From: Opitutia bacterium
GTDB taxonomy: Bacteria > Verrucomicrobiota > Verrucomicrobiia > Opitutales > UBA953
Direction of reading: 5' to 3'
DNA: 64,000 bases
NCBI GenBank assembly: GCA_947470855.1
Contig: CANIUQ010000005.1
Coordinates: 22,728-86,727, forward strand
Shown here in pieces: positions 16,318 to 25,395 of the stretch. Numbering within the stretch: the first letter of the stretch is position 1; each line of letters begins with the position of its first letter. Both the position numbers and the translations under genes were made by a program. The notes under the pieces were generated by a model that saw nothing but the letters and a program-made list of their open reading frames with translations, was not told the origin of the DNA and ran no database searches.

Positions 16318-19245
16318 ATGAAATCCAATTCACGTCTCGCCCTTGCCTCGGTAGCCTTGGTTACCGTTGTCACCTTTGGCACACTTGCCGCTCAAGAAGG
16401 CGACCAGGTCACTAATAAGACGCAATTGCTCTCCGAGGCCTTGAAGGCCCGTGAAGAGGGTGATCTCAAATTAGCTCGTGAACGTTATCAGCAGTTACAA
16501 AAAATCGATCCTACCGATGAGGCTGCTCGAGAAGGTTTGGCATCGGTCAATGCCGCCCTTGCTGCTTTATCTGGAAACAAATCTGTGACGGTTAGGAATG
16601 GTTCTCTTTTAGATGAGGTGGCGAGTAGTCAGCAGAATCTCTACCGCGAAGTTACCCAAGCGGTTGCCCTCGCTCGTCAGAATGCTGCCCAAGGTAATTA
16701 TGGAGCTGCTTTACGTATTCTAGATGGGGCCGCCAATGCCTTGCCTAACAACACCGCTTCTCAATCTTACCGCGATGAAATTTCATTAGCTCGCCAAGAC
16801 GTCTTGCTTCGTCGTGGTGCCGGCGATCAAGAAGCACAGGAGGCTCGGGCCCGTAGTGAATTTGAGCGTATCGCTCAACTTAATGAATCTCGAGTCCAAG
16901 CCGCTTCGGATTTGATTGATGAGGCGGAAGGTTTGTTGGCTGACAATAAGCTTAATGAAGCTACTGAGACTTTAAACAGAGCCAAAACAGGATTACCCAG
17001 CAACGTTGCTACCGCTCCTGTTGTTGAGCGTATTAAAACAACCCGCTCGGCTATTCTCTCACGTCGTGCTTACATGGCGATGGACGCCACCGACATGACA
17101 GCGGCCGAAGGTTATGTTAAGGAATTTGAATCTCTCAACGGTGCTGACGACTCTGCCTCGGTCATGTTGCGCGAAGAACTAACCGCTCGCAAATCCGATC
17201 CCGCTTACCGCAATATTAAAGAAGTTTCTCCAGGGCTCACCGCCAAGGATGAAAAAGTGCAAGAGCTTTTGGTTAAAGGTCGCGCCCGCTACCTTTACGG
17301 AGACTACACGGGTGCTCTCGAAACCTACCGTGAGGTGCTACAGTATCAGCCCAATAATTCTGAGGCAAAAGCCTTCCAAGTTCGCATTCGTCAGACCATC
17401 TCTGAAAATTCTGGATTATGGAATCGTAGCGTAACCAAGGGCAAATTATTCGAAACTCTCGATGAAGCATGGAAGCTGCCTGAGTTGTATAATCGTGAAG
17501 TTTCTGGTGTTACTGGCAGAGTCGAAACGGATCCAGTTCTGGAAAAACTCCGCTCTATCAGTGTGCCCGAAATCAACATTCGCGATATGCCACTCGACCG
17601 AGCGATTAGCCAGTTGATTGTTGTTTCCCAGTCTTACGACAAAGACAATAAAGGGGTAAACATGGTCGTGATTGATCCCGAGCATAAAAATCCCTCGGTC
17701 AATCCAATCACCTTACGAGGTGTCTCCCTAGAAAAGGCACTCGATATTATTACTAAACAGGTCAATTTCACTTATGAAATCAGACAGGGTATTATTGAAA
17801 TTCGTCCTGACACTGGTTCGAGCGATTTGGAAACAGAGTTCTTCCCTCTTAACCCATCGGCTATTAGCAAAATCACCGGAAACTTTTCAGGTGCTGGTGC
17901 GGCCGCTGGTGGTGCGGCGGCTAGTCCCTTCTCAGGTGGTGGCGGAACGGGTGCTGGTGCAACCGATACCGACCCACGCAATGAAGCGATTAAGAACTTC
18001 TTAATTCGTTCAGGTGTCTCTTTCGACGCCACAGGTGCTCAGCTTAACTTCGATGGTGCTAATTTAATTGTTACACAAAATCGAAAGAACTTAGAGCGCA
18101 TTCGTAATATTATCCGTCGCTATTCCGACATTAAGCAGGTTCAAATCGAGGCGAAGTTTATCGAAGTTACCGAGAGTTCCTTGAACGAATTGAGCAGCAA
18201 TCTTCGTTTGTCCACAGGTAACACGATTCGTGCCCAATCCAACCTTCGTTCCGCTAACCAAGTTTTTGGTAGTGCCGTAACAAATTCAAACGGCCTTATC
18301 TTGGTCGATGGAGCTGAAACCTCTGTTCCTAACCAACCCCCAAAATTCCCTACGCCTAATTACGGCGGAACCGAACCTAATTTTGGCGGTGCTACAGGGT
18401 GGAATGGTGCCACAGGAAACTATGCTGGCAGGATTGGTACGATTGGGTCGTACGACCTCTCTATTTTCATCAGGGCACTAGAGCAGAATAGTGGTTCAGA
18501 CCTGATGTCGGCTCCTAGCCTCACGGTAATGGATCAAAAGACGGCCGTCATCAAGGTTGCCCAGTTATTGCGCTATCCTCAGTCCTATAGCGATATTCAG
18601 GCACAGGTCGGTTCTCAATCTGGTGGCAGTGGTGGAGGTGGTACCGGTGGTGGTGGAAACTCCGTCGCTGTTACTGCTGGAACACCTCAAGACTTTACTG
18701 TTGAGAACGTGGGTGTGACGCTCGAAGTCACTCCCGCAGTCAGCACTGAGTCCGATACCATCGGGCTTATGCTCAAGCCTCGTGTCACTGAGTTCGAAGG
18801 ATTTGTTGAGTATGGTGGTACATCCGTGGCAATCTCAGGTACCATCACCGTCACCGTTCCCTCTGGTTTCTTCCAACCAATCTTCTCTGTTCGCGAAGTA
18901 CAAACCGAGGTCACTGTCTTTGATGGTGCAACGGCTGTCATCGGTGGATTAACCCGCGAGGAAGTGAAGACGGTTAATGACAAAGTTCCCGTCCTTGGCG
19001 ACATTCCAGTCGTGGGCACCGCTTTCCGTTCCACCAGTAAGTCGACGGTCAAGAAGAACCTCATGATTTTCGTGACCGCTAATTTGGTCTCTCCTGGTGG
19101 CTCGACCCAACGCAATAACTTCCCTGGAATGCGTGCAGGCTCGACCTTCTCGAACCCTGTTATCATCTCCCCAGGTGGTGCGGTTTATCGTGAGCCAATC
19201 GAGGCGACAGAAACTCCCTCGGGTTCATCGAGTTCGGGTCAGTAA
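16318..19245 (+). CDS. Amuc_1098-like type IV pilus secretin
   Basis: A 975-residue outer-membrane secretin. Order of parts: signal peptide 1-25; TPR-like helical repeats through about 360 (for example AREEGDLKLARERYQQL and YLYGDYTGALETYREVL); an N0-like domain near 405-500; a Gly/Ala-rich linker near 520-550; an N1/N3-like domain near 565-620 (IRNIIRRYSDIKQVQIEAKF); and the secretin pore domain to about 950, with VIGGLTREEV and the family signature VPVLGDIPVVGTAFRS. A second Gly-rich loop is near 765-785. The N-terminal TPR block is the Verrucomicrobial variant of PilQ/GspD. It probably forms the outer ring of the complex encoded upstream. No PilB, PilT or PilC gene is in the window. Confidence 0.93.
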   Translation: MKSNSRLALASVALVTVVTFGTLAAQEGDQVTNKTQLLSEALKAREEGDLKLARERYQQLQKIDPTDEAAREGLASVNAALAALSGNKSVTVRNGSLLDEVASSQQNLYREVTQAVALARQNAAQGNYGAALRILDGAANALPNNTASQSYRDEISLARQDVLLRRGAGDQEAQEARARSEFERIAQLNESRVQAASDLIDEAEGLLADNKLNEATETLNRAKTGLPSNVATAPVVERIKTTRSAILSRRAYMAMDATDMTAAEGYVKEFESLNGADDSASVMLREELTARKSDPAYRNIKEVSPGLTAKDEKVQELLVKGRARYLYGDYTGALETYREVLQYQPNNSEAKAFQVRIRQTISENSGLWNRSVTKGKLFETLDEAWKLPELYNREVSGVTGRVETDPVLEKLRSISVPEINIRDMPLDRAISQLIVVSQSYDKDNKGVNMVVIDPEHKNPSVNPITLRGVSLEKALDIITKQVNFTYEIRQGIIEIRPDTGSSDLETEFFPLNPSAISKITGNFSGAGAAAGGAAASPFSGGGGTGAGATDTDPRNEAIKNFLIRSGVSFDATGAQLNFDGANLIVTQNRKNLERIRNIIRRYSDIKQVQIEAKFIEVTESSLNELSSNLRLSTGNTIRAQSNLRSANQVFGSAVTNSNGLILVDGAETSVPNQPPKFPTPNYGGTEPNFGGATGWNGATGNYAGRIGTIGSYDLSIFIRALEQNSGSDLMSAPSLTVMDQKTAVIKVAQLLRYPQSYSDIQAQVGSQSGGSGGGGTGGGGNSVAVTAGTPQDFTVENVGVTLEVTPAVSTESDTIGLMLKPRVTEFEGFVEYGGTSVAISGTITVTVPSGFFQPIFSVREVQTEVTVFDGATAVIGGLTREEVKTVNDKVPVLGDIPVVGTAFRSTSKSTVKKNLMIFVTANLVSPGGSTQRNNFPGMRAGSTFSNPVIISPGGAVYREPIEATETPSGSSSSGQ

Positions 19246-19267
19246 AATAAAAATCTAAGTTAAAGCA

Positions 19268-19300
19268 AATCAGCCCACCAAATGGTGGGCTGATTTTTTT
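19268..19300 (+). terminator. Rho-independent terminator of the pilus-like operon
   Basis: A 13-bp perfect stem (AATCAGCCCACCA at 19268-19280, TGGTGGGCTGATT at 19283-19295) runs into seven or more T residues, 22 bases after the secretin stop. Confidence 0.95.
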
Positions 19301-19335
19301 CTCGAACCGATGATGGGCTGTGAGAGACTGGTTGG

Positions 19336-20280
19336 GTGCGCTGGTTATTGATCGATGGATTTAACCTCGTCTTTCGCAGTCATTTTGCGATGGAGCGGTC
19401 CAACCTGCGCCGAAAGCATGACCGGTTTCCTACCGGCGCCTTACATGGCTGGATGAAGTCGTTGCAAGATTTGAGAGATAACGAAAAGCCAGATCGAGCG
19501 GTAGTGTTCTTTGATTTAGGTGGATCGGAGCGACATCTATCAGTGTTGCCAGATTACAAGGCACAACGCGATGAGACCCCTGAAGATATCGTTTTACAAC
19601 TGCCTGAAATCAAACGCTTGACCTCACTGCTTGGCTTTCAGGTTGTGGAGAAGCATGGGGTTGAGGCCGATGACTTGATTGCGACGGCAGTTCACCACTT
19701 ATCCGCTAAAGGCGATGAGTGTATTATTGTGAGTGCTGATAAAGATTTTGGACAATGTGTGGGAGGAAATGTGCTCCAACTAACACCACCTCCGACCGCC
19801 AACCCAGCTTTGGGCTGGCGCAAGTTAGACGCGATGGGTGTGGAAGAGAAGTTTGGCGTACCTCCAGCGTTGATTGCCGATTATTTGGCTTTGATTGGCG
19901 ACCAATCGGATAACATTCCTGGAATCAAGGGCGTTGGTCCTAAGACGGCGGTAAAATGGCTAAAAGAGCATGGTAGTCTAGAGGCTATTTTAGCGGCCGC
20001 TGATCGCATCGAGCCAGCACGTTTTTCAGAGTCAATTAAGACCGAGGCTGAACGTATTAGAGCGAACTTATCTCTGGTTCGCTTTCAGACTCATTTTGGT
20101 TTCGCGGTCGAGGAATTACCCAAAGAAAATGTTTCAGCTGTCATGGATTTTCTTTCGAACATGGAAATGCACGCCACGCTTCGACGTTACAAAGAGAGAC
20201 ATGGATTGGCCACGACTGATGAAGTGAAGCCTATCGAACGTCGTTCGCCTCCCTCGGCAACGCAGGGAGAACTTTTTTAA
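19336..20280 (+). CDS. 5'-3' exonuclease / flap endonuclease, stand-alone
   Basis: A 314-residue PIN-like nuclease homologous to the N-terminal domain of DNA polymerase I. Metal-binding acidic motifs are present: LLIDGFN at the N-terminus, VEADDLIA, SADKDFGQ and GDQSDNIPG. A helix-hairpin-helix follows in IKGVGPKTAVKWL. No polymerase domain follows, so it is a separate nuclease of the Xni/ExoIX or small flap-endonuclease kind. It starts with GTG 19336; the protein then begins exactly at the conserved first strand. Expected role: removing RNA primers or 5' flaps in replication and repair. It lies between two terminators and is monocistronic. Confidence 0.9.
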   Translation: MRWLLIDGFNLVFRSHFAMERSNLRRKHDRFPTGALHGWMKSLQDLRDNEKPDRAVVFFDLGGSERHLSVLPDYKAQRDETPEDIVLQLPEIKRLTSLLGFQVVEKHGVEADDLIATAVHHLSAKGDECIIVSADKDFGQCVGGNVLQLTPPPTANPALGWRKLDAMGVEEKFGVPPALIADYLALIGDQSDNIPGIKGVGPKTAVKWLKEHGSLEAILAAADRIEPARFSESIKTEAERIRANLSLVRFQTHFGFAVEELPKENVSAVMDFLSNMEMHATLRRYKERHGLATTDEVKPIERRSPPSATQGELF

Positions 20281-20285
20281 AGAAA

Positions 20286-20310
20286 AAGCCCGCCGAAATG
20301 GCGGGCCTTA
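20286..20310 (-). terminator. Terminator between the exonuclease and the paralog pair
   Basis: The hairpin GCCCGCC / GGCGGGC (20288-20294 and 20300-20306) has TTTTT following it on the minus strand and CTTAAGCTT on the plus strand. It serves mainly the minus-strand genes and probably both directions. Confidence 0.85.
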
Positions 20311-20332
20311 AGCTTTAGTCTAGAGTAAGACT

Positions 20333-21157
20333 TTAGTCCTTCTTTGCCTTGGCTGTTTCGGTTTTAGATTTTTCCTTATCAGGCGAACTGCCAGAGGCCT
20401 GCTGTTTGCTTTGCAGGTATTTTTCTAGTTCTTCTTTGGTTAGAGCCACCCAGAAGTCCCCTGTTAAGGGTTCAAAAATGATATTATTAGTGAAAATTCC
20501 ATAGGTCTTACCGATGAAATCGGCGTTTGTTTTGAGAGACTCAGTTACTTTCTCAATTTCCTCTTGGATTTTCTTTTTGGCCTCGGGGTCATTCGTTGAT
20601 TGCTCAGCTGCACGCAATTGAATGAGGCTGTTTTGCTGTGCTTGCACAATTTGTATATTGCGCTCGAGCACGGGAATTTGTCCGCCAGTTACGGTTGAGA
20701 GTAAGACCATTTTGGTGTTACCACGGGAAAAAATATCCGACTCCTTGAAGTTTGGATTTTTACGTACCTGATCAATTTGCTCGTCGGTGACAGGGGTGAG
20801 CAAATGGATAGAGGTGTTTTGAATAAAATGGGGACGAATAGCGACGTGATCGGCTTTGAACTTATAAACTTTTTCGAAGACAGCGTCTTTTTGATTAAAA
20901 TCCCGAAGTTCAGTTTCGCGTGCTTTAGTCAGAGCGTCTTTTTCCGAGGCTGTAATGGCTTCTTGAATGCGTTGAGCTAGATGTAAGATACGGTGTGCTT
21001 GTTCTACCATGATGCGAAGATCATTGGTAAACCGAGCCAAGGTGTCTTGAGCTGAGATCGAAAGGTATTTGTAAAACACCTTGCCATCGATTTGCATCAA
21101 GTTGGGGTCAACCTCTGCGGCCGAGGGAGAGGCAGGGGACTTGGTTTCAGTAGTCAT
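20333..21157 (-). CDS. Coiled-coil protein of unknown function, paralog A (no signal peptide)
   Basis: A 274-residue, Gln/Lys/Glu-rich protein with long helices predicted by eye (about 45-85 and 160-215) around a strand-rich middle (FIQNTSIHLLTPVTDEQ). The C-terminal 30 residues are low-complexity Ser/Lys/Glu. It has no signal peptide or membrane helix. It is clearly related to the next gene upstream: they share Y-x-F, L-L-T-x-x-T-D-E, AQQ..I, KKKI..EI and SL..N..F in the same order. The start lies 5 bp after the stop of that paralog, so the two are co-transcribed. I know no named family; function unknown. Confidence 0.78.
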   Translation of the reverse strand: MTTETKSPASPSAAEVDPNLMQIDGKVFYKYLSISAQDTLARFTNDLRIMVEQAHRILHLAQRIQEAITASEKDALTKARETELRDFNQKDAVFEKVYKFKADHVAIRPHFIQNTSIHLLTPVTDEQIDQVRKNPNFKESDIFSRGNTKMVLLSTVTGGQIPVLERNIQIVQAQQNSLIQLRAAEQSTNDPEAKKKIQEEIEKVTESLKTNADFIGKTYGIFTNNIIFEPLTGDFWVALTKEELEKYLQSKQQASGSSPDKEKSKTETAKAKKD

Positions 21158-21162
21158 AGGGA

Positions 21163-22014
21163 TTATTTTTTCTCAGGGGTTGCTTCCGACTTAGAATCTT
21201 TGGACTGAACTTTTTCGTCTAAGCCCTTTTTTTCTTCATCCGTGAGTAAGGTATAAAGTTTTGCTTCAGTGGTTTGGATAGTGAATTCGTTAGGCATTTC
21301 GAAGCCGCGGTTTTTTTGGAATTCCTCTAGGCTCTTGTTCACTTCGATCTGGGTGTTCTTGATTGCTTCTTCGATTTTCTTTTTGTCTTCGTCTTTTGTA
21401 AAGCGTGGCTGGGCATCGATGAGTTGTTGCTGGGCGCGTTTGGTTTCTAAAACTCGGCCAACTTGCATCTTAAATGTTTCGACTTCGGCTGGGCCTTTAA
21501 TGCTGTCTCGAATCTGGAATTTTTTATTCTCCCCAAGGGTGACCACGCTATCGGCTTTGAAATCTTTGGCGCTAGAGAACTTTTTGTAATCTTCGTCAGA
21601 GAGGGCGGTCAGGACCCGAACTGCGGTGGGCACAATGATGTATTGGCGTGTCAGGTCGAAATTGTATGTTTTTGCCATCTTGCTGTTGTTTTCGGTGAGC
21701 TTGGCAAGTTGGGCTTCAAGTTGCTTGGTGCGGGCCTCTTTTTCGGGTGTGGTAATCGCAATATCGGCTAATTGCTTGGTAAGTTCGGCCTGCTTGCGTT
21801 CGGCGGTAATGGCCTGGGTGTCTTTTTCAAAGGCAACAAACTCTTCGGCTGAAGTGATTAGTTTAACCAAGACAAAACGTCGCCCGTCGGCATCGAGAAC
21901 TTCGACCTGAATTGATTTAGGCGCCTCACTTGTGGCAGGGGTGGCTGGTTTAGGGTCAGCCGCCTGACTCACGATGGATAGCAATGAACTGACCAACAAG
22001 AGAAGTTTCTTCAT
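21163..22014 (-). CDS. Coiled-coil protein of unknown function, paralog B (exported)
   Basis: A 283-residue protein with a standard signal peptide (1-18, MKKLLLLVSSLLSIVSQA, cut before ADPK), then a Pro/Ala/Thr linker, a long Gln/Lys/Glu-rich helical region at about 65-120, a strand-rich core (YIIVPTAVRVLTALSDED) and a second coiled coil at about 185-235. It shares its core with the following gene, which has no signal peptide. The tail is Lys/Ser/Glu-rich. It is the first gene of the pair, transcribed away from the CvpA-like gene 59 bp upstream. Probably periplasmic; no enzymatic residues are apparent. Confidence 0.8.
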   Translation of the reverse strand: MKKLLLLVSSLLSIVSQAADPKPATPATSEAPKSIQVEVLDADGRRFVLVKLITSAEEFVAFEKDTQAITAERKQAELTKQLADIAITTPEKEARTKQLEAQLAKLTENNSKMAKTYNFDLTRQYIIVPTAVRVLTALSDEDYKKFSSAKDFKADSVVTLGENKKFQIRDSIKGPAEVETFKMQVGRVLETKRAQQQLIDAQPRFTKDEDKKKIEEAIKNTQIEVNKSLEEFQKNRGFEMPNEFTIQTTEAKLYTLLTDEEKKGLDEKVQSKDSKSEATPEKK

Positions 22015-22073
22015 GGTTAGATTTAATGGGGTTTTTTAACCTAGTGAATGACCTCCCTTGAGACCAGCCCAAA

Positions 22074-22901
22074 TCATTTAAATTGGCGTTTGGCGGGCTC
22101 AGAAGACTCTATAATCAGATCTTCAATCTCAAGCTGGGCCACTTTCCTCTGTAGACTTTCATCTGCCAGAACTGCTTGAACCTTGGGATGAGAAATAAAA
22201 TCACTTAAGTTATTGTCATTCAATAGTTTAATAACATATTTATCCTCAATTGCCGCCATGAGAGAGGCGTGGCGACTGATTTCATTCATTTTAGGGTTTT
22301 TCGTTAACTTAGCTCGGGCTTCAGGCGATTGGGCGATAGAGCGGATGCCTTGAATGAGTCGCTGGGTTCGTTCGGGGAGAGGGGACCACTTCTTAATCCA
22401 AGCAGTATATGGGGTCTCGGCTAAATCATTGCGCAGGGAGACAATCCAGTTCGGATGGGGTTTTTTTGTTGGCTCCCAGAGTTCGATAACCGCAGCCAAG
22501 GTAACGGTTAGTAGAAAAAGAATCGAAAAATAAAGCATGCCCGTCCAGCAGCCCACAATGGATCCGAAGATAGGACTCTCGGCCTCTTCGCTCTTGGGAG
22601 ATTCTTTCCCTAGCCACCAAATGACACCGTAAAGAAAAAGTCCAGAGACACAGCCTAGAAAAAGGCTGCCGACAAAACCGCGAAGTAACCAAGGGAAAGA
22701 AGTTTCTTCGAGAATCCAAAAACCGAATTCGCGTCCATACATCCAACCTAGAAGTAAACCTGCCGTGAGTGAAAATGGACCAGCACATTGCCGAAGGGGT
22801 CCGCGTTGAAAGCCCCGCCAAGCCCCGCGAATCATTAACCAAAGAAAAAATAGCCCAGCGAGAATAAGAGTCCAGGGGGTAGAGGTAGGAAAATTATCCA
22901 T
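22074..22901 (-). CDS. CvpA-like integral membrane protein
   Basis: A 275-residue protein with four hydrophobic helices in the first 150 residues (about 10-28, 42-60, 73-97 and 118-142), then a soluble helical C-terminal region rich in Arg, Glu and Lys. The N-terminal pattern, with GAWRGFQRG between helices one and two and a Gly-rich third and fourth helix, fits the CvpA family of inner-membrane proteins linked to colicin V production and envelope stress resistance. The assignment is by topology and motif and is moderate. Its start is 2 bp after the kinase gene, so they form one unit. Confidence 0.72.
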   Translation of the reverse strand: MDNFPTSTPWTLILAGLFFLWLMIRGAWRGFQRGPLRQCAGPFSLTAGLLLGWMYGREFGFWILEETSFPWLLRGFVGSLFLGCVSGLFLYGVIWWLGKESPKSEEAESPIFGSIVGCWTGMLYFSILFLLTVTLAAVIELWEPTKKPHPNWIVSLRNDLAETPYTAWIKKWSPLPERTQRLIQGIRSIAQSPEARAKLTKNPKMNEISRHASLMAAIEDKYVIKLLNDNNLSDFISHPKVQAVLADESLQRKVAQLEIEDLIIESSEPAKRQFK

Positions 22902-22903
22902 CT

Positions 22904-24001
22904 TTATGTCTCGTCAATGAGCCGGCAGATTTCGGTTTTTTTCTGTTCAATTTTTTCGGTTAATTTGAATTGTACCCACGCACGATGTAAATTCTGACCG
23001 GGCTGTTGAACTTTAAAGTAAACATCTCCCTCAAGATGATCGATCAAGAAGCGTAAGCCTAATTCTAGAGTCATGGTGTGTATTCCGATCCACAAGAAAG
23101 GCTTAATCGAGTTGAGATTTGTTTCGGTGGCCGAGGCCGAATAGCCCCTGTAAAAGGCTTGAAAAAGTTCGCAGTCGAAGTCGATAAGTTCGACGTCCGT
23201 GCTCTCTTCGCCCGCAGGGTTGCAGATAGAACGCGCCGCATCACCAAAATCATGAGGGGTGAGCCCTGGCTGAACGGTATCGAGGTCAATCAGACAAACC
23301 CCTTTGCCTGTTAGAATATCAATCATGACATTCCCTAACTTTGGGTCGCCATGTGTAATGCTTGTTTTAAGTTCACCTCGCACGTTTACTTTTTCGAGGG
23401 TATCTAAGGAGTGCGCACGTCTTTGGATAAATTCAATCGCTTTGCGAGTGGCGAGAGACGCCTTGCTTGTTTCTTCGGCTGTGGTTGAATTTAAAACGTC
23501 TTGGAATTTTTTGAGATAAGCCGAAGTGTGGTGGAAGCCAGGAAGTGTTATCTGCATCTTGCTCGTCGAGAGATTATCAACAAGAGTGTGAAATTCTCCC
23601 AGAACGGATCCAGCCTCATGCGCATGTTCGAGGCTTTGCACTACTTCAAAAGTGTGTGCGCCCTCAACAAAAGTCAGAGCTCGCCAGAGATTACCTCCTG
23701 GTTCGAGGATGTAATCTTCTCCCGCTTTTGTTTTAATGATTTCAGGAAAGCGCCAATGCGATTGCCCAACCTCGCTGAGTTGTTGGTAAAAATGTGTGTT
23801 GAGTTCACGCAGGTTGTGCATGATGCGTTCTGGCTGAGGAAAAACCTCTTTCCGAATTTCTTGAATAATAATGCGCTGCTCATCCATCCCGTCGCGAAAA
23901 ACCCCTAAATAAGTATGATTGATGTTTCCGGCGCCAAAAGGTCGCATCGTGAGTAGCCTTCCTGGGACAGCAAACTGGGATGCAATGAAGTCGGCACGCA
24001 T
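22904..24001 (-). CDS. APH-fold sugar kinase, N-acetylhexosamine 1-kinase (NahK) type
   Basis: A 365-residue kinase of the aminoglycoside-phosphotransferase fold. Key parts: the nucleotide loop GAGNINHTY (23-31), the catalytic [10 protein letters not shown] (His218, Asp219) and the metal site in [10 protein letters not shown] (Asp239, Asp241), followed by DFGDAARS. The LDTV-x-PG and DFGDA combination is typical of NahK-like proteins, which phosphorylate GlcNAc or GalNAc at C1, rather than of drug-modifying enzymes. The likely role is salvage of amino sugars, but the substrate is inferred from family resemblance. It heads the unit with the CvpA-like gene and diverges from tRNA-Thr across about 110 bp. 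Confidence 0.82.
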   Translation of the reverse strand: MRADFIASQFAVPGRLLTMRPFGAGNINHTYLGVFRDGMDEQRIIIQEIRKEVFPQPERIMHNLRELNTHFYQQLSEVGQSHWRFPEIIKTKAGEDYILEPGGNLWRALTFVEGAHTFEVVQSLEHAHEAGSVLGEFHTLVDNLSTSKMQITLPGFHHTSAYLKKFQDVLNSTTAEETSKASLATRKAIEFIQRRAHSLDTLEKVNVRGELKTSITHGDPKLGNVMIDILTGKGVCLIDLDTVQPGLTPHDFGDAARSICNPAGEESTDVELIDFDCELFQAFYRGYSASATETNLNSIKPFLWIGIHTMTLELGLRFLIDHLEGDVYFKVQQPGQNLHRAWVQFKLTEKIEQKKTEICRLIDET

Positions 24002-24109
24002 AAGCTATCCCCTAAATTGGGGTCGATTTTTGAGGTGGCGAGGGGATTTCTGCCTCGCCAAGGCTTGATTTTAATTTTTCGGAGCTCATGGTTTTTAGTC
24101 CCTTGCGAC

Positions 24110-24185
24110 GCCACCTTAGCTCAGCTGGTAGAGCATCTCATTCGTAATGAGAATGTCGCCGGTTCAAATCCGGCAGGTGGCTCCA
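24110..24185 (+). tRNA. tRNA-Thr (CGT anticodon)
   Basis: A 76-base cloverleaf with acceptor GCCACCT / AGGTGGC, a D arm TAGCTCAGCTGGTAGAGCA, anticodon stem-loop TCTCA-TTCGTAA-TGAGA (anticodon CGT, threonine) and T arm CCGG-TTCAAAT-CCGG. The discriminator is T and the terminal CCA is encoded (24183-24185). An open frame from 24017 runs through this gene and is not coding here. Confidence 0.97.
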
Positions 24186-24244
24186 TCGCAGAGGAAAGTT
24201 GCCCCTTTATTTGCCTATCTACCTTAAACTGTCTTCTTCAAGTG

Positions 24245-25207
24245 ATGAGCCGACGCATCAAGCCCCCCGCCCTAAGTCGCGACCTTTCCCGTCGTTACGA
24301 TAAGAGCTTTAAGGCTGACGATGCCTATCGCGCCACTCTGCCAGATATGCAAAATAAGGATGCTTCGCAAATTCATGGTGCGAATGTGCCCATTCAGCAT
24401 GTCGGGATTTCGGGTTTTCGTTTACCGATGTTGGTTAACTCGCGTGACGGCAAGCCTGTGCCCTTGGAGTGTACAATCACGGGATCCGTTTCCCTCGCAG
24501 CCGATCGCAAGGGGATTAATATGTCCCGTATTATGCGCACCTTTTACGAATTTAAGGATCGGGTGTTATCGCATGAGTTGCTCGAGGAAATTTTACTTCG
24601 CTATAAAAAAGATCTCGAATGCAGTCGGGCCCGTATTCTCGTTGAAATGCGCTACCCACTGTTACGTCCTTCGTTGCGTTCAGGTCTAGAGGGATGGCAG
24701 TATTATCGCGTTATTCTCGAGGGTACAATTGATGACCTTGATCGTCTTCGTCGCTATGTTCATTTCGATTTCGTTTATTCCTCGGCCTGTCCTTGTTCGG
24801 CGGAACTGACCGAGCACGCTCGCGAGGAGCGTGATGTCTACGGCATCCCTCATTCTCAACGTTCGAAGGCACGAGTAGTAGTCGAGGTTTCTCCTGGTAA
24901 ATCTCTCTTTGTTGAAGATATGCAGGAGTTGTGTTTGGCGGCTCTGCAAACGGAAACTCAAGTGATGGTGAAGCGCGAAGATGAACAAGCTTTTGCTGAA
25001 CTGAATGGGGCCTATTCCAAGTTCGTCGAAGATGCTGCCCGCCTTGTTTATGAACAGTTTGATCGCGATTTGCGCATCCGCGATTTCGTCATCGCCTGTT
25101 CACATTTGGAGTCCTTGCACTCACACGATGCCGTCTCGGTTATCAACAAGGGATTACCAGGTGGGCTTTCGGCTGATTTTGCCCAATTTAGAGACCTCAT
25201 TTGCTAA
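24245..25207 (+). CDS. folE2: GTP cyclohydrolase I, FolE2 type
   Basis: A 320-residue protein of the COG1469/FolE2 family, which converts GTP to dihydroneopterin triphosphate, the first step of folate and queuosine precursor synthesis. Visible marks are [10 protein letters not shown] (53-62), [13 protein letters not shown] (83-95), the catalytic cysteine in SSACPCS (Cys182) and the metal-ligand region [16 protein letters not shown] (192-207). FolE2 does not need zinc, unlike FolE, and in many bacteria is the form used when zinc is short. ATG 24245 is the start; the same frame is open further upstream but crosses tRNA-Thr. The pathway continues with folB and folK near 48 kb. The gene is flanked by two tRNA genes. 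Confidence 0.93.
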   Translation: MSRRIKPPALSRDLSRRYDKSFKADDAYRATLPDMQNKDASQIHGANVPIQHVGISGFRLPMLVNSRDGKPVPLECTITGSVSLAADRKGINMSRIMRTFYEFKDRVLSHELLEEILLRYKKDLECSRARILVEMRYPLLRPSLRSGLEGWQYYRVILEGTIDDLDRLRRYVHFDFVYSSACPCSAELTEHAREERDVYGIPHSQRSKARVVVEVSPGKSLFVEDMQELCLAALQTETQVMVKREDEQAFAELNGAYSKFVEDAARLVYEQFDRDLRIRDFVIACSHLESLHSHDAVSVINKGLPGGLSADFAQFRDLIC

Positions 25208-25257
25208 CTCTCTGTCGGCTTGCCCACTCCCTGGGAGCCGTCTAGGTTGTCCAGAAC

Positions 25258-25335
25258 GAGGGGGTAGCTCAGTTGGATTAGAGCAGCAGCCTTCTAAGCT
25301 GCGGGTCGAGGGTTCGAGTCCCTCCCTCCTCGCCA
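25258..25335 (+). tRNA. tRNA-Arg (TCT anticodon)
   Basis: A 78-base cloverleaf: acceptor GAGGGGG / CCTCCTC (one G-T pair), D arm TAGCTCAGTTGGATTAGAGCA, anticodon stem-loop GCAGC-CTTCTAA-GCTGC (anticodon TCT, arginine), T arm GAGGG-TTCGAGT-CCCTC, discriminator G and encoded CCA at 25333-25335. It lies 50 bases after folE2. Confidence 0.97.
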
Positions 25336-25395
25336 TTTTAGATGAAAATTTTAAGACGACTTGCTCGAATTCCGATAAACTCCTAGTGAGTTGTT

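Noticed and set aside
22904..24001. Aminoglycoside-resistance kinase
   Set aside because: The APH fold is present, but the LDTVxPG and DFGDA motifs fit NahK-like sugar kinases.
24017..24244. Long N-terminal extension of the folE2 frame
   Set aside because: It runs straight through a perfect tRNA-Thr cloverleaf and has no family resemblance; ATG 24245 is the start.
24110..25335. Genomic island between two tRNA genes
   Set aside because: Only folE2 lies between them; there is no integrase, no direct repeat of a tRNA end and no clear composition change.
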